Source of the DNA: Myxococcota bacterium
Lineage (GTDB): Bacteria > Myxococcota_A > UBA9160 > UBA4427
NCBI GenBank assembly: GCA_041389495.1
Contig: JAWKRT010000003.1
Span: 124,001 to 188,000 of the forward strand
Direction: 5' to 3'
Length of the DNA: 64,000 nucleotides
Below the pieces are notes generated by a model that was given only the letters and a program-made list of their open reading frames with translations, did no database searches and had not been told where the DNA came from. Below, piece by piece: positions 39,352-47,710 of the stretch (position 1 is its first letter; each line of letters opens with the position of its first letter). A program made the translations under genes and the position numbers.

Positions 39352-42114
39352 GTGTCGCAGGCCCCCGCTGCCCCCGACGTTCCCGACGTTGCGCTCGCCG
39401 CGGCGCCCGCCTCGCCGGCCGCGGCGTGGCGCGCGATCCAGGCGGCGTTCCTCGTGTCGGGCGCGTGCGGTCTCGCGTACGAGGTGCTGTGGGGGCGCTG
39501 GCTCGCGTCGGTGCTCGGCAGCAGCGCGACCGCCGCATGCGTCGTGCTCGCCGCCTACATGGGCGGGCAGGCGATCGGCGCCGCGGCGTTCGGCGCGCTC
39601 TCGCTGCGGCTGCGGCGGCCGCTCGTCACCTACGTCGCCGTCGAGATCGCGATCGGCGCCGCAGCGCTCGCCTTCCCGCACGTCGCCGATCGCGCGCTCG
39701 GCCTCGCGCCGTCGCTGCGCGTCGCGAGCGCGGTCGCGCTCCTGCTCGTTCCGACCGTGCTGCTCGGCGGCACCGTGCCGCTCGTGCTGCGCTGGTCCGA
39801 GGTGGCGTCGCTCCCGGCCGGCGCGACGCTCGCGCGGCTCTACGGGCTCAACACCGTCGGCGCGGCCGTCGGCGCGGTCGCGACGGGCTTCGCGCTCGTG
39901 CCGTCGCTCGGGCTCGCCGCGTCGAACGCGCTCGCCGCGTGCGGGAACTTCGCGGTCGCCGCCGCGGTCGGGTGGCTCGCGGCGCGCACCGCGGCATCGA
40001 CCGCGGCCGCCGGCGTGCGCGCGCCGGAGCTCGAGCCGCCCGCCGCCGCTCGCGCGGCGCCCGCGCCGCCCGGCGCCGTCGCGCCCGCCTCCGCGTCCGC
40101 GCGGCCCGCGCCCGCCTTCCTGCTCCACGCGCTCGCGTTCGCGTCGGGCTTCGTCGCGTTCGGGCTCGAGATCGTCTTCCTGCGCCTGCTGCGCATCACG
40201 CTCTCGAGCACGACGTACACGTTCACGCTCGTGATCGCGACCTTCGTCGCGGGCATCGGCGTCGGCGGGCTGCTCGCGGCGCGCCGGCCCGAGCGCGCGC
40301 CGGTCGCGGCCGACCTCGCGCGGCTGCAGCTCGCACTCGTGGCGCTCCTGCTCGTCGACTTCGGGCTCGCGCCGTGGACGCAGCAGCTCGGCGCGGCGTT
40401 CGGCGGCGGCTTCCTCGCGACGCAGCTCGAGGCCGCGGTGCTGTGCGCGGTGCTGCTGCTGCCGGTGACGCTCGTGATGGGCGCCGCGTTCCCGCTGCTC
40501 GGTCGGCTCTTCATGGCGCGGGGCGGGCGCGGCGCGCGCGTCGGCGCGCTCTACGCCGCGAACACGCTCGGCGCGGTCTCGGGCGCGGTGGCGACGACGG
40601 TGCTCGCCATCCCCGCGCTCGGCACCTCGCGCACGTACCTCGCGCTCGTCGCGCTCGCCGCGGCGTCGATGGTCGTCTACGTCGGGCTCGCGTCGCCGGG
40701 GCTCGATGACCGCGTGCGCGCGGGCTCGCGCGCCGCGCTCGCCGCGCTCGCCGCGGTGGCGCTGCTCGCGCCGGCGTGGCCGCCCGTGTACCTCGGCGTC
40801 AGCGCCGGCTACCTGCGCGGCGACGCGCGGGCGGAGATCGCGCGCGAGGTCGAGTACTTCGCGGAGGGAGCGAGCTCGACCGTGCTCGTGCACCGCCTCC
40901 CCATCGGCTCGGTGATGCGCATCGACGGCAAGCCGGTCGCGAGCTCGGCGCCGGGCGACCTCGCCAACCAGCTCCTGCTCGGCCACCTGCCCGCGCTGCT
41001 CGCGGGCGCGCCGAGGAGCGGCCTCGTCGTCGGCATGGGCACGGGAATGACGCTCGGCGCGCTCGCGCAGCACGGGCTCGAGCGGCTCGACGTGGTCGAG
41101 CTCGAGCGGCGCGTGCCCGACGGCGCGCGCCTGTTCGCGGAGCACAACGGCTCGGTGCTCGACCGGCCCGAGCTGCGGGTCGTGTTCGACGACGGCTTCA
41201 ACTTCCTGCACGCCGAGTCGCACCGCTACGACGTCGTCACGTCGGACCCGATCCACCCGTTCGTGCGCGGCGGCGCGACGCTCTACTCCGCCGACTACTT
41301 CGCGCGCGCGTCCGCGCGGCTGTCCGAGCGCGGCGTCTTCGCGCATTGGCTCCCGCTCGCGAACATGGGCGAGGGCGACTTCGCGATGATCGTCCGCAGC
41401 TTCACGGACGTCTTCCCCTACGCGCGGCTGTACTGGAACGGCTCCGAGGACGGCGTGCTGGTCGGGCGCAACGTGCCGTGGAACGAGCCGGAGATCGCGC
41501 CGGGCGAGTTCGCGCGCGTCGCGCGCTCGCTCGAGCGGATGTACGTCGAGAGCCTCGACGCCTTCGCCGCGCTGCGCGCGGCGGATCGCGCGCAGCTCGT
41601 CGCGTGGGCGGGGGACGGGCCGCGCAGCACGCTCGACCGGCCGCTGCTCGAGTTCAGCGCGCCGCGCGCGATGCACGAGTGGACGCTCGACCGCAACCTG
41701 CGCACGCTCGCGCGCTGGCGCGGGGAGGCGCGCGAGCCGGGCGCGCCGTGGCACGCGCTGGGGCTCGCGTTGCGGCTGCTCGGCGTGGTCGCGCCGTCGG
41801 GCGACCTCGCGGCGCTGCGCGGCCTCTGGGCGGAGGCGACGGGCTGCGCGGCCGGCGACGCGCGCTGCGCGCCGCGTCCGGGCTCGGAGCTCCTGCGCCG
41901 CGCGCTCTTCGAGCAGACGTTCCGCGCGGGCGCGCGCGAGGCGCGCGCCGCGGCGGCGGGCGCGCCGGACGTCGCGCGCGCGCGCGCGGCGGACGTGCTG
42001 CTCGCGATGGCGCAGCGCATCGCCTCGCCCGCGCGCGCGGAGGAGGCGCTCGTCGTCGAGCGCGAGCGCGCGCGCCTGCGCGCGGCGGCGCCGGGCGTCG
42101 TCAGCCCGCCTTGA
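39352..42114 (+). CDS. Membrane-embedded spermidine-synthase-like protein
   Basis: A 920-residue fusion. The N-terminal half has two blocks of hydrophobic helices (about 30-215 and 260-470) separated by an Ala/Pro-rich linker; each block opens with a SGACGLAYEVLWGRWLAS- or FASGFVAFGLEIVFLRLL-type segment. A polyamine-synthase-like Rossmann domain follows with GLVVGMGTGMTLGAL, VVELERRV and TSDPIHPFVRGGATLYSADYF. After it comes about 200 residues of unassigned Arg/Ala-rich sequence. In this class the aminopropyl transfer has not been demonstrated for most members. GTG at 39352 with GGAG 6 nt upstream. The last 14 bp overlap the convergent LLM gene. Confidence 0.85.
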   Translation: MSQAPAAPDVPDVALAAAPASPAAAWRAIQAAFLVSGACGLAYEVLWGRWLASVLGSSATAACVVLAAYMGGQAIGAAAFGALSLRLRRPLVTYVAVEIAIGAAALAFPHVADRALGLAPSLRVASAVALLLVPTVLLGGTVPLVLRWSEVASLPAGATLARLYGLNTVGAAVGAVATGFALVPSLGLAASNALAACGNFAVAAAVGWLAARTAASTAAAGVRAPELEPPAAARAAPAPPGAVAPASASARPAPAFLLHALAFASGFVAFGLEIVFLRLLRITLSSTTYTFTLVIATFVAGIGVGGLLAARRPERAPVAADLARLQLALVALLLVDFGLAPWTQQLGAAFGGGFLATQLEAAVLCAVLLLPVTLVMGAAFPLLGRLFMARGGRGARVGALYAANTLGAVSGAVATTVLAIPALGTSRTYLALVALAAASMVVYVGLASPGLDDRVRAGSRAALAALAAVALLAPAWPPVYLGVSAGYLRGDARAEIAREVEYFAEGASSTVLVHRLPIGSVMRIDGKPVASSAPGDLANQLLLGHLPALLAGAPRSGLVVGMGTGMTLGALAQHGLERLDVVELERRVPDGARLFAEHNGSVLDRPELRVVFDDGFNFLHAESHRYDVVTSDPIHPFVRGGATLYSADYFARASARLSERGVFAHWLPLANMGEGDFAMIVRSFTDVFPYARLYWNGSEDGVLVGRNVPWNEPEIAPGEFARVARSLERMYVESLDAFAALRAADRAQLVAWAGDGPRSTLDRPLLEFSAPRAMHEWTLDRNLRTLARWRGEAREPGAPWHALGLALRLLGVVAPSGDLAALRGLWAEATGCAAGDARCAPRPGSELLRRALFEQTFRAGAREARAAAAGAPDVARARAADVLLAMAQRIASPARAEEALVVERERARLRAAAPGVVSPP

Positions 42115-43117
42115 TCGCGCGCACGAGGTCGGCGACCGCGTCCGGGTCGCCCGTCTCGTCGTACATCGTGAGCATCGTGCGGTCGGCGTAGGGGCCGTTG
42201 CGCTCGCGCAGCTTCGCGCCGACCTCGGCCGGCGTCCCGCACACGCCGATCGCGTCGATCATGTCGTCCGTCACGAGCGCCATCATCTCGAACCACTTGC
42301 CCTGCTTCGAGAGGCGGTTCAGCTCCTGGTGGACGTCGCCCCAGCCGTTGTGCTCGAGCACGACGTTGTAGGCGGGCGTCGAGCCGTAGAACGAGATCTG
42401 TCCCTTGGCCTTGCCGCGCGCGCGCTCGAGCTGCTCGTCGTTCGCGCCGAGCATCACGATCGTCTGGCACGAGACCTCGAAGTCCGTGCGCTTGCGGTCG
42501 CTCTTCGCGAAGCCGCGCGCGAGCGCGGGGTGCACGACCTCGGCGAGGAAGGAGGGCGTGTTGAGCGGGTGCACGTAGAGGCCGTCGGCCACCTCGCCCG
42601 CCACCTCGATCATGCGCGGGCCGACGCCGGCCGTGAAGATGCGCGGCGGGCCTTCGGGATTGGGGCCGGGGTTGAAGACGGGCGTCATCAGCGTGTGCGT
42701 GTAGAACTCGCCGCGGAAATCGAGCCGGTCGTTCGTCTCCCACGTGTGCCAGATGGCGCGGATCGCCTGCACGAACTCGCGCATGCGCGCCGCCGGCTTC
42801 GACCACGGCATGCTGAAGCGCTTCTCGATGTGGGGCCGGATCTGCGAGCCGAGCCCGAGGATGAAGCGCCCTCGCGTGTAGACCTGGAGGTCGTACGCGA
42901 TCTGCGCGCACAGCATCGGGTTGCGGGCGAACGCGATCGCGACGCCGGTCGCGAACTGCAGGTGCTCGGTGCGCTCCGCCGCGCGCAGGACGGGGAAGAA
43001 CGGGTCGTGCGGGCCCTCGAACGAGATCGCGCAGTCGATTCCCTGCTGCTCCATTCTTCGTGCGACCGCCGGGAGCTCCCGGAAGTCGTCCGCCATCATC
43101 GCGGCCTCGACCTTCAT
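42101..43117 (-). CDS. LLM-class F420-dependent oxidoreductase, TIGR03617/MSMEG_2256-like
   Basis: A 338-residue luciferase-like TIM barrel. Its opening MKVEAAMMADDF and the run TRGRFILGLGSQIRPHIEKRF, followed by MREFVQAIRAIWHTW, are characteristic of the TIGR03617 group of predicted F420 enzymes. PRIFTAGVGPRMIEVAGEVADGLYVHPL gives the cofactor-phosphate region. The reaction is not known. It ends 14 bp inside the spermidine-synthase-like gene (convergent overlap) and is divergent from the aldehyde dehydrogenase. The ATG at 43117 follows a weak GAGG. Confidence 0.9.
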   Translation of the reverse strand: MKVEAAMMADDFRELPAVARRMEQQGIDCAISFEGPHDPFFPVLRAAERTEHLQFATGVAIAFARNPMLCAQIAYDLQVYTRGRFILGLGSQIRPHIEKRFSMPWSKPAARMREFVQAIRAIWHTWETNDRLDFRGEFYTHTLMTPVFNPGPNPEGPPRIFTAGVGPRMIEVAGEVADGLYVHPLNTPSFLAEVVHPALARGFAKSDRKRTDFEVSCQTIVMLGANDEQLERARGKAKGQISFYGSTPAYNVVLEHNGWGDVHQELNRLSKQGKWFEMMALVTDDMIDAIGVCGTPAEVGAKLRERNGPYADRTMLTMYDETGDPDAVADLVRAIKAG

Positions 43118-43161
43118 GCGACCTCGCTCGCGCGCGCGCGCCGTGCTCGGAGTGGGCGCGC

Positions 43162-43167
43162 AGTCTA
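43162..43167 (-). promoter_or_regulatory. Candidate -10 hexamer TAGACT for the LLM gene starting at 43117
   Basis: TAGACT on the minus strand, 44 nt before the start codon. It is back-to-back with the TAGAAT of the divergent aldehyde dehydrogenase gene, 18 bp away. Confidence 0.35.
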
Positions 43168-43185
43168 CCGCGCGCGGATCCCGTG

Positions 43186-43191
43186 TAGAAT
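43186..43191 (+). promoter_or_regulatory. Candidate -10 hexamer TAGAAT for the aldehyde dehydrogenase gene
   Basis: TAGAAT matches five of six -10 positions and lies 62 nt before the GTG at 43254. No -35 box is recognisable. Confidence 0.4.
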
Positions 43192-43253
43192 CGGCGCCCT
43201 TCCGGGCGGCGCGCGAATCCGCACGCACACGCCCGCGACCGAGGAGGCTCGAC

Positions 43254-44723
43254 GTGCCCGACTTCAGCCAGCCCGAGACGCGACTCTTCATCGACGGCGA
43301 CTTCCGCGCCGCGCGCTCCGGTCGCAGCTTCGACAACGTCGACCCCGCGACGGAGGAGGCCTTCGGCACCTGCGCGGACGCCGGGCCCGAGGACATGCGC
43401 GAGGCGATCGACGCCGCGCAGCGCGCGTTCGACGCGACGGCGTGGGCGAGCGACGTCGCGCTGCGCAAGCGCGTGCTGACGCAGCTGCGCGAGGGGCTCG
43501 AGAAGGAGAAGGAGCACCTGCGGCTGCAGACGGTGCGCGAGGTCGGCAGCCCGATCCAGCTCACCTACGGGCCGCAGATGCAGTCGGTCCTCGACGACAT
43601 GCAGTGGGTGATCGACCTGCTCGACCGCTACGCGTTCGAGCACGAGATCGGCGTCCACGAGTTCTTCGGCATGAAGAGCCAGCGCATCGTGCGGCGCGAG
43701 CCCGTCGGCGTCGTCGCGGCGATCAGCCCGTGGAACTTCCCGATCCAGGTGACGTGGGCGAAGACGATGCCCGCGCTCGCGGCGGGCAACACCGTCGTGC
43801 TCAAGCCCGCTCCCGACACGCCCTACCACGCGACCTTCCTCGCGCGCGTCGCGGCCGAGTACACGGACATGCCGAAGGGCGTGCTCAACGTCGTGACGGC
43901 GCACGACCCGGCCGAGGTCGGCGAGGTGCTGACGACCGACCCGCGCGTCGGCCTCGTCTCGTTCACCGGCTCGACGGCGGTCGGACGCCGCATCATGGCG
44001 AACGCCTCCGCGACGCTGAAGAAGGTCTTCCTCGAGCTCGGCGGGAAGTCGGCGAACATCGTGCTCGACGACGCCGACTTCGGCGCCGTGCTCCCGTCGG
44101 CGGCGATGACGTGCATGCACGGCGGGCAGGGCTGCGCGATCACGACGCGCCTCCTGCTCCCGCGCGCGCGCTACGACGAGGGCCTCGCGATCGTGAAGGC
44201 GGCCTTCGAGGCCGTGAAGTACGGCGACCCGATGGACCCGCAGAACATCCAGGGGCCGCAGGTGAGCCGCCGGCAGCAGGAGCGCGTGCTCGACTACGTG
44301 CGCAAGGGCGTCGAGGAGGGCGCGCGGCTCGTCGTCGGCGGCAAGCGGCCCGCGCACCTGCCGAAGGGCTTCTACGTCGAGCCGACGCTCTTCGCCGACG
44401 TCGACAACGCGATGACCATCGCGCAGGAGGAGATCTTCGGGCCGGTGCTCGTCGCGATCCCGTACGAGGACGACGACGACGCCGTGCGCATCGCGAACGA
44501 CTCGATCTACGGCCTCTCGGGCGCCGTGCTGTCGGCCTCGCAGGAGCGCGCGATGGCGGTCGCACGCAGGCTCCGCACCGGGACGGTGGGCGTGAACGGC
44601 GGGATGTGGTTCGGCCCCGACTCGCCCTTCGGCGGCTACAAGCAGAGCGGCATCGGCCGCGAGATGGGCGTGCAGGGCTTCGAGGAGTACCTCGAGACCA
44701 AGACGATCGGCGTGCGCGTCTGA
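43254..44723 (+). CDS. NAD(P)-dependent aldehyde dehydrogenase
   Basis: A 489-residue ALDH-superfamily enzyme that oxidises an aldehyde to the acid. Catalytic Asn161 in SPWNFP, Glu261 in LELGGKS and nucleophile Cys294 in GGQGCAIT are all present, as is the FTGSTAVGRRI nucleotide loop and the C-terminal PFGGYKQSGIGREMG. The GTG at 43254 is fixed by GAGGAGG 6 nt upstream; the open frame runs further but lacks a Shine-Dalgarno. Divergent from an F420 oxidoreductase and convergent with DoxX. The substrate could be a terpenoid, alkyl or aryl aldehyde; nothing in the sequence narrows it. Confidence 0.93.
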   Translation: MPDFSQPETRLFIDGDFRAARSGRSFDNVDPATEEAFGTCADAGPEDMREAIDAAQRAFDATAWASDVALRKRVLTQLREGLEKEKEHLRLQTVREVGSPIQLTYGPQMQSVLDDMQWVIDLLDRYAFEHEIGVHEFFGMKSQRIVRREPVGVVAAISPWNFPIQVTWAKTMPALAAGNTVVLKPAPDTPYHATFLARVAAEYTDMPKGVLNVVTAHDPAEVGEVLTTDPRVGLVSFTGSTAVGRRIMANASATLKKVFLELGGKSANIVLDDADFGAVLPSAAMTCMHGGQGCAITTRLLLPRARYDEGLAIVKAAFEAVKYGDPMDPQNIQGPQVSRRQQERVLDYVRKGVEEGARLVVGGKRPAHLPKGFYVEPTLFADVDNAMTIAQEEIFGPVLVAIPYEDDDDAVRIANDSIYGLSGAVLSASQERAMAVARRLRTGTVGVNGGMWFGPDSPFGGYKQSGIGREMGVQGFEEYLETKTIGVRV

Positions 44724-44744
44724 TCCCGCTCGGTGCGCGGCCGC

Positions 44745-45125
44745 CTAGCGTCCGCGGTCCGCGCTCCAGATGCCGGCGCCGCGGGCCGCGATGAACAGGA
44801 AGGCGAAGCAGTAGAGCGCGGCCGGCTCGCCGCCGTTCTGGATCGGGAGCACGGCCTTCGTGCCGTGCGCCATCCAGTAGGCGAAGGCCATGAGCCCGCT
44901 GCACAGGAAGGCCGCCCAGCGCGTCTGGTATCCGACCATCACGAGGATGCCGCCGAAGAGCTCGATCGGGCCGGCCACGTAGAGGATGAACGGCGGGACG
45001 CCGTCGGGCATCCCGGGCGGGAAGCCGAGCAGCTTCTGCGCGCCGTGCCACAGGAACAGGAACCCGGTCACGATCCGGAACGCGGCGTAGGCCTGCGCCT
45101 CGAACGGCCTCAGGAACGGAGCCAT
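44745..45125 (-). CDS. DoxX-family membrane protein
   Basis: A 126-residue protein with four hydrophobic helices. FRIVTGFLFLWHGAQKLLGFP and YVAGPIELFGGILVMVGYQTRWAAFL match the DoxX/DoxD family, named after a thiosulfate:quinone oxidoreductase subunit but mostly of unknown function in bacteria; some members act in redox or thiol stress complexes. GGGAGG lies 7 nt before the ATG. Last gene of an EthD-like, SnoaL-like, DoxX series on the minus strand with a 34-bp gap to the SnoaL gene. Confidence 0.85.
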   Translation of the reverse strand: MAPFLRPFEAQAYAAFRIVTGFLFLWHGAQKLLGFPPGMPDGVPPFILYVAGPIELFGGILVMVGYQTRWAAFLCSGLMAFAYWMAHGTKAVLPIQNGGEPAALYCFAFLFIAARGAGIWSADRGR

Positions 45126-45159
45126 CCATCGTCCTCCCGCGCCGCACTCGCGGCGGCGC

Positions 45160-45696
45160 CTAGCCTCGCTTCACGCGCTTCGCCCAGCCTTCGTCGAAGG
45201 GCGCCATGAACACGAGATCGAGCTTCATGTAGGCGTGCAGCCAGCGGCCGTCGACGCGCCGGTAGCGGTCGTGCTCGACGCCGACCATCCAGTGGGCGCG
45301 GCCGTTGCGCGCCGTGCACGGCGCGAGGATGTCCCACGTTCCGTGGCCGACGTCGCCGTCGACCTGGACCTGCGGCTTCGCGAAGAAGTGCCACGCGAAG
45401 TGGAGCTGCGAGGTGCGGAAGTGCGCCTCGATCGCGGCGCGTCCGACGACGCGGCCGAGCTGCGGGCCGCCGTCCCACACGGCGTCCTCGGTGAAGAGCT
45501 GCGCGATCTCGCGCGCGAGCGGGGCGAGGCGCTCGGGCGGCACGAGCCCGTCGCCGGCATAGCGTCGATCGGTCACCTCGCCGTAGCGCGCCTTGAGGCG
45601 GTGGATCGCCTGCACGCCCTCGACCTCGTCGAGTCGGCGCTCGAGCGCTTCGATGCGCGCGAGGAGCGCGGAGGCGTCGCGCGCGTCGCCGCTCAT
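45160..45696 (-). CDS. SnoaL-like protein
   Basis: A 178-residue protein with an N-terminal coiled coil (ARIEALERRLDEVEGVQAI) followed by an NTF2/SnoaL fold: RLKARYGEVTDRRYAGDG, AQLFTEDAVWDGGPQLG and HWMVGVEHDRYRRVDGRWLH. This form, common near ring-hydroxylating and steroid genes, may be an isomerase, hydratase or non-catalytic binder. Its ATG overlaps the stop of the EthD-like gene as ATGA. It is clearly different in sequence from the SnoaL-fold protein at 34408. Confidence 0.83.
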   Translation of the reverse strand: MSGDARDASALLARIEALERRLDEVEGVQAIHRLKARYGEVTDRRYAGDGLVPPERLAPLAREIAQLFTEDAVWDGGPQLGRVVGRAAIEAHFRTSQLHFAWHFFAKPQVQVDGDVGHGTWDILAPCTARNGRAHWMVGVEHDRYRRVDGRWLHAYMKLDLVFMAPFDEGWAKRVKRG

Positions 45697-46400
45697 CGCG
45701 CGCCGCCTTCGCTCGCGACGGGCGCGCCGACCACCCGGCACACGAACCCGACCGAGTTGCGCGCGTCGACGAATCCCTTCTCGTCCTCGATGGCCAGGGC
45801 GCCCGTCTCCGACCCGACGGCCGCGCGCACGAACTCCTCGGCCGAGCGCAGGTGCAGCTCCGGGATGCCGTCGATGCGGTGCACGCCGAAGCCCGCGACG
45901 CGCGCCGCGGCGCGCGCGGCCTGGGGGTCGACGTGGAGCTGGTCGTAGCCCGCGATGCCCTCGGTGCGGCGGCCGAACTCGGCGTGCGGCCCGCCCCAGT
46001 GCGCCTGGAACGCGGCCGTCGTCGAGCCCGCCTTGTGGCGCATCAGGTACACGAAGCGCATCGGCCCCTCGCCGCCGACGATGCGGCGCCGCTCCGCGAC
46101 GACCGCGCCGCACAGGTCGGGCTGCACGAGGTCGCCGAGGCGCGCGTCCGCGCCGCGCGCGACGTCCGCGAGCGCGTCGGCACCCGCGCCGGGCGGCGCG
46201 TCGACGGCGAGCACGGCCTCGAACGCGCGCGGGGCCGCGTACTGCGCGGCGAACGGGTCGGGCGCGATGCGCGCGAGGACGAGCGCGCGCCCGCCCGCGC
46301 CGAGCATCGCGGCGGCGCGGCGCGCCTCGCCGGCGAGCCGCGCGACGAGCGCGTCGTCGCAGCCGTCGCGCGCGGCGAGCAGCAGTCGCAGCGTGAGCAT
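45693..46400 (-). CDS. EthD-domain protein
   Basis: A 235-residue protein. The C-terminal half has the EthD dimeric alpha/beta-barrel pattern: MRFVYLMRHKAGSTTAAFQAHWGGPHAEFGRR (about 113-144), then YDQLHVDP and a second strand block ending in FVCRVVG. The N-terminal half begins LTLRLLLAARDG and has a similar size, so it may be a degenerate first copy of the same fold. EthD-like proteins are small companions of monooxygenases or act as cyclases and decarboxylases; the activity is unknown. ATG at 46400 with GGAGG 6 nt upstream. First gene of the EthD, SnoaL, DoxX operon. Confidence 0.8.
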   Translation of the reverse strand: MLTLRLLLAARDGCDDALVARLAGEARRAAAMLGAGGRALVLARIAPDPFAAQYAAPRAFEAVLAVDAPPGAGADALADVARGADARLGDLVQPDLCGAVVAERRRIVGGEGPMRFVYLMRHKAGSTTAAFQAHWGGPHAEFGRRTEGIAGYDQLHVDPQAARAAARVAGFGVHRIDGIPELHLRSAEEFVRAAVGSETGALAIEDEKGFVDARNSVGFVCRVVGAPVASEGGAR

Positions 46401-46463
46401 CGCCGTCCTCCGGTTCGCGGGCTCGACCGGCCGCGCGCGGTTCCGACGCCGGAGGCCACGGTG

Positions 46464-46469
46464 TAGCAT
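46464..46469 (+). promoter_or_regulatory. Candidate -10 hexamer TAGCAT for the gene starting at 46537
   Basis: TAGCAT, 67 nt before the ATG, in the 136-bp divergent gap. The same hexamer, followed by GC, is found upstream of the SDR gene at 49889. Confidence 0.3.
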
Positions 46470-46536
46470 GCCGCGCGCGCGCGCCGCGCTGCGATCGTTC
46501 ACCGCTCCCGCCGCGCGCGCCCGCACCGGAGGCCCC

Positions 46537-47640
46537 ATGCTCTCTTCCTGGGACGACTACCCCGTCCACCAGACGTCCGAGCCCGTGCGCTTCGTCGGGA
46601 CGAGCGACCGCAACTTCTACGACCGCTACTACTTCAACCTGCACGGCTCGAGCGACGAGCTGTTCATGGTGATGGGGCTCGGCCAGTACCCGAACCTCGC
46701 CGTGCAGGACGCGTTCGCCGTCGTGCGCCGCGGCGACGACCACCGCGTCGTGCGCGCCTCGCGCGTGCTCGGCGATCGCCGCGACACGAGCGTCGGGCCG
46801 TTCCGCGTGGAGGTCGTCGAGCCGCTGCGGCGCGTGCGCTTCGTGCTCGAGGCGAACGAGCACGGCATCGCGGCCGACCTGCTGTGGACCGGGTCGATCC
46901 CCGCCTTCGAGGAGCCGAAGCAGTACATCCGCAAGCACGGCCGCGTGCTCTTCGACACCTCGCGCTTCGCGCAGACGGGCTGCTGGGAGGGCACGCTCGT
47001 CGTCGGCGACGAGACGTTCGCGGTGACGCCCGACCGCTGGTGGGGGACGCGCGACCGCTCGTGGGGCGTGCGCCCGGTCGGCGAGCCCGAGCACCCCGGC
47101 GTGCGCGGGCCGGAGGGCCAGATGTCGGGGATGTGGAACTACTTCCCGATGCAGTTCGACGACCACTCCATCCTCTACATCGTGCAACAGCGCAACGACG
47201 GCGTGCGCGAGCTCGAGGAGTCGGTGCGCATCTGGAGCGACCCGTCGCGCGAGCCGGAGTGGCTCGGGCGGCCCGAGTACGACCACGTGCAGGCGTCGAA
47301 GGGCTCGCGCATGCTGGTCGGCTCGACGGTCCGCTTCCCCGACGCGCCGGGCGGCGCGCTCGAGGTGAAGTGCACGCCGCTCACGCACTGCATGATCGCG
47401 GTCGGCACGGGCTACGGAATGGACGCCGACTGGCGCCACGGCATGTACCAGGGCGAGCTCGTCGTGCAGGGGCTGCACCGGAGCCACGCCGAGATCGCGC
47501 CGCTCGGGCAGTTCGGCGTCGTCGACCACGTCGCGCGCTTCGAGGCCAGCAACGGCAAGACGGGCTACGGGCTCTACGAGCACGGCTTCTTCGGCGCGTT
47601 CGACGAGCTCGACGTCCCCGACCCGATGGGCGGGCGCTAG
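46537..47640 (+). CDS. Unknown protein, possibly CrtC/AttH-like lipocalin fold
   Basis: A 367-residue soluble protein rich in aromatic residues and predicted beta strands. NFYDRYYFNLHGSSDELFMVMGLGQYPNL near residues 27-55 and RWWGTRDRSWGVRPVGEP near 168-185 are its most distinctive runs; the second resembles the RDxSWGxR signature of two-domain CrtC/AttH-like proteins (hydroxyneurosporene hydratase and relatives). No catalytic site can be named. GGAGG lies 4 nt before the ATG; the longer upstream frame is rejected. Two sulfotransferase genes follow on the same strand, so it may act on the same lipid or terpenoid. Confidence 0.7.
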   Translation: MLSSWDDYPVHQTSEPVRFVGTSDRNFYDRYYFNLHGSSDELFMVMGLGQYPNLAVQDAFAVVRRGDDHRVVRASRVLGDRRDTSVGPFRVEVVEPLRRVRFVLEANEHGIAADLLWTGSIPAFEEPKQYIRKHGRVLFDTSRFAQTGCWEGTLVVGDETFAVTPDRWWGTRDRSWGVRPVGEPEHPGVRGPEGQMSGMWNYFPMQFDDHSILYIVQQRNDGVRELEESVRIWSDPSREPEWLGRPEYDHVQASKGSRMLVGSTVRFPDAPGGALEVKCTPLTHCMIAVGTGYGMDADWRHGMYQGELVVQGLHRSHAEIAPLGQFGVVDHVARFEASNGKTGYGLYEHGFFGAFDELDVPDPMGGR

Positions 47641-47710
47641 GCCGTGCGCGGTCGCGCGCGCCCACGCGCCGGCGTCAAGCGCGCCGCGTCGCCCACCGAT
47701 CCACCCCGCC

